NCBI GenBank assembly: GCA_948474755.1
Contig: CAOLHI010000025.1
Coordinates: forward strand, 462,001-526,000
From: Ctenosaura bakeri
Lineage: Eukaryota; Chordata; Lepidosauria; Squamata; Iguanidae
Length of the DNA: 64,000 bases
Reading direction: 5' to 3'
The position numbers and the translations under genes are program-made. Under the pieces are notes generated by a model. That model was not told where the DNA came from, did no database searches, and saw nothing but the letters and a program-made list of their open reading frames with translations. How positions within the stretch are numbered: position 1 is the stretch's first letter; each line of letters starts with the position of its first letter. Of this stretch, positions 61,787 to 64,000 are shown in pieces.

Positions 61787-62309
61787 ACTACTGAAGGTGG
61801 CTTAAATCGATCTGTCAAATTTGAGAAGGAACATCAACAACACCTAATAATTGGTTTAAGGCAGAAAACCCATTTTCTATCCACATCTTCCATAGCAATG
61901 CTCCCCTGGCCCCCAGCAATCTTTAGATCGGGATTTCCCCATAAGGTCAGTTTAGCATAGGCTAAATGCTGTAATTGGCATGCCAAGTCCCTCTAGCTGC
62001 AGAGATTGGAGCTAATGCTGTATCTCTTCTAACAAATTGAATGCCTAATGCTGTACCTTTAGATAAAGGTGCCAAAAATGAGATTCCAAAACTGTCCGTG
62101 GTGGGCAAAGAAGTCCAGAATTTCGTGCAGAATGGCAAATGTGCCTGACGATATGTGGCAAAGCCTGGAAAATCTAACTCAGCCTCTTGAATTCAAAGTC
62201 TCACTCTTTTCATCAATATTCTGGAAGGAGAAGCCCCCCCCCAGTTCCCTAATTAACGCATTTAAATTTTGAAAATACTTGCAGGAATTCCACAAATAAC
62301 CTAGTCTGC
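61787..62309. other. Unassigned stretch
   Basis: No exon was recognised. Possibly old LINE sequence, not assignable by eye. Confidence 0.3.
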
Positions 62310-62680
62310 AGAAGAGAAGGCTAAGAGGGGACATGATAGCCATGTTTAAATATTTGAAGGGATGCCATGTAGAGGAAGGAGAGGGCTTGTTTTCTGCTGC
62401 TCCAGAGACCAGGACAAGGAGCAATGGATTCAAGCTGCAGGAAAGGAGATTCCACCTGAACCTTAGGAAGAACTTCCTGACAGTCAGAGCTGTCTGGCAG
62501 TGGAATCTGCTGCCTCGGAGTGTGGTGGAGTCTCCTTCCTTGGAGGTTTTTAAGCAGAGGCTGGATGGCCATCTGTCCGAAGTGCTTTGAGGGCATCCCT
62601 GCATGGCAGGGGGTTGGACTGGATGGCCCCTGGGGTCTCTTCCAACTCTACATTTCTATGATGATTCTATGATTCTACAC
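62310..62680 (+). mobile_element. CR1 3' fragment
   Basis: gtctgcagaagagaaggcta to tgatgattctatgattcta, with an open frame [18 protein letters not shown] shared by many copies here. Confidence 0.9.
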
Positions 62681-62908
62681 AGCTCTAGGTACAATGTTCA
62701 TTTTAATTGTCCCATGAAGACAACTTTAAACCTGCACATCTCTCTAGAGCTTGTCTAATATCTTTTTTAAAATTTTGTTTTAGTCAGTTTAATAATCTGA
62801 AATGTATGTCTGGAAATAATTATACTCAAGTAAGTAATAGAATTTCAGCACTATCTCAACTGCTATATTTAAAAGGTACCGGGGTCTATCATGTCTCCAA
62901 CTAGCATT

Positions 62909-63090
62909 GGGTCTTTCCACACTACACTATTATAGTGCTATTATTCCACTTTCAATATCCTATCAGATCCTGGAGTTTGCAGCTTAGGGAAGGAGGAGCA
63001 TTTAGAATTCTCAGCCAGGGAGCATCCAGAATTCCACAGGATGTTGAAAGTGGAATAATAACACTATAACAGTCTAGTGTAGAAATGGTC
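62909..63090. mobile_element. MITE-P type B copy, opposite orientation, central deletion
   Basis: Target duplication att at 62906-62908 and 63091-63093. The middle reads aattctcagccagggagcat, the reverse of most type B copies. Confidence 0.85.
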
Positions 63091-63539
63091 ATTATTTCTG
63101 ACCTAGAACAGTTAATTGACCAGCCAGATATTTTAGCAAAATTATTAATCAACTTCATCCAAACAAGGATGGACTGTTGAGGCTTTGAGATAGATACCAA
63201 AAGGTCATCTTCATAAAGAACATTTTTTTAAGTTTTAAACCAGCATATACAAAACCACTGATAATTAATGGATAGTTAACTGTCTAATGGTAGGGCTGGC
63301 CCTACAGTCAGCAAAAACCCATTTTTCTGTCTATTGCTGGACTGAAGCTGATACTTTTTGAATGTTCTGTGCCACTGAGCTAGGCTGCCTCTCTTCAATG
63401 TCACCCCAATATCTCCTGTTGGCACCACACCCTAATTATTGTCATTAAAGATCTGCAATAGCCACTAGCAATTTCTGCCCAGTGAATAGAGAACCTGCTG
63501 CTACAGTTAGCATAAACTTCACTGTTAATGATTAACCAG
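63091..63539. other. Unassigned stretch
   Basis: No exon or repeat family was recognised. Confidence 0.35.
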
Positions 63540-63719
63540 GAGCCTTTCCGCACTAGACTGTTATAGCGCTATGATTCCACTTGCAACATCCTATGGAATC
63601 CTGGGGTTTGCAGTTCCGGGAGGGGCCAGCCGGCCCCTCCCAGGACTGCAAACCCCAGGATTCCATAGGATGTTGCAAGTGGAATCATAGCGCTATAACA
63701 GTCTAGTGCGGAAATGGCC
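63540..63719. mobile_element. MITE-P type A hairpin copy with paired substitution
   Basis: 180 bp. Both arms carry the same change (cttgcaac on the left, gttgcaag on the right, where other copies have ctttcaac/gttgaaag). Flanks cag/tag. Confidence 0.92.
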
Positions 63720-64000
63720 TAGGGCTCAGCCATGCTGGCTTCTGAGATTCAAAAGAAATAACTGGTTTATATTCTAAATGTAAATCTGGGTTGTTGTTTT
63801 TTAAAAATCTGGAGCAAAACATATAAATCCTTTGTGCTTTCCCAGAACTGGAAACAACTCTTTGAAACAACTAAGGAACCAGGATTGTACAACTGATGCC
63901 GAAATCATACTTGGAGTGGCACCCAAGTATATACAAACTCAATCAAGGTCCACCACGGTTTTAGGTCTCTTTCTTACTTACTTACTTTGACAGCACTGCA
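63720..64000. other. Unassigned right edge
   Basis: No exon or repeat family was recognised. Confidence 0.35.

Noticed and set aside
48000..64000. NLK exons expected next to LYRM9 from remembered synteny
   Set aside because: No kinase motif or His-rich first exon was found; NLK probably lies beyond the right edge.

Overview
The window is vertebrate nuclear DNA, very probably from a squamate reptile (lizard; iguanian is a guess). The evidence is abundant CR1 3' ends, Sauria-type tRNA SINEs, L2 and L1 fragments, hAT and Tigger-like DNA transposons, and two genes whose closest remembered relatives are amniote proteins. There are no bacterial-style operons. Nearly all open frames over 60 codons are chance frames inside repeats, and the palindromic repeats give the same peptide on both strands.

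Genes. (1) The first coding exon of NOS2 (inducible nitric oxide synthase) lies on the minus strand at 2409-2584, with the DINNN motif. A candidate non-coding first exon ends in a strong splice donor at 9336, and a perfect kB site and an octamer lie just upstream (9463-9531). The rest of NOS2 is beyond the left edge. (2) LYRM9 is complete in coding sequence on the minus strand: exons 47952-47827, 45407-45315 and 42808-42791 give 42+31+5=78 residues. NOS2 and LYRM9 run in the same direction, as I recall for the amniote NOS2-LYRM9-NLK order; no NLK exon was seen.

Repeats. The dominant element is a short inverted-repeat DNA transposon with ends like ggccatttccgcac and 3-bp target duplications, here called MITE-P. 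About 30 copies are spread over the window. Type A copies (about 180 bp) are almost perfect hairpins; type B copies (about 200 bp) have a non-palindromic middle. Other mobile DNA: three hAT elements of about 690 bp with perfect 8-bp target duplications and a GC-rich cargo; two hAT elements that both carry a SINE at the same place; three copies of a hAT-like element made of aagtc-type repeats; a Tigger-like element with TA duplications; an unclassified repeat of about 330 bp (U1, seven copies); CR1, L1, L2 and Penelope-like fragments; tRNA-, MIR- and 5S-derived SINEs; and two LTR-like stretches.

Layout. 1-9.5 kb holds the NOS2 5' end and its large first intron. 9.5-42.4 kb is intergenic, with deep nesting at 10.5-11.7 kb (CR1 in Tigger-like in U1) and 23.9-26.1 kb (SINE, L1 and MITE-P in one L2). 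42.4-48 kb is LYRM9, whose introns contain CR1, Sauria SINE and hAT copies. 48-64 kb is repeat-rich LYRM9 upstream DNA with a solo LTR, CR1s and two hATs. All calls come from reading the sequence; no database search was run.
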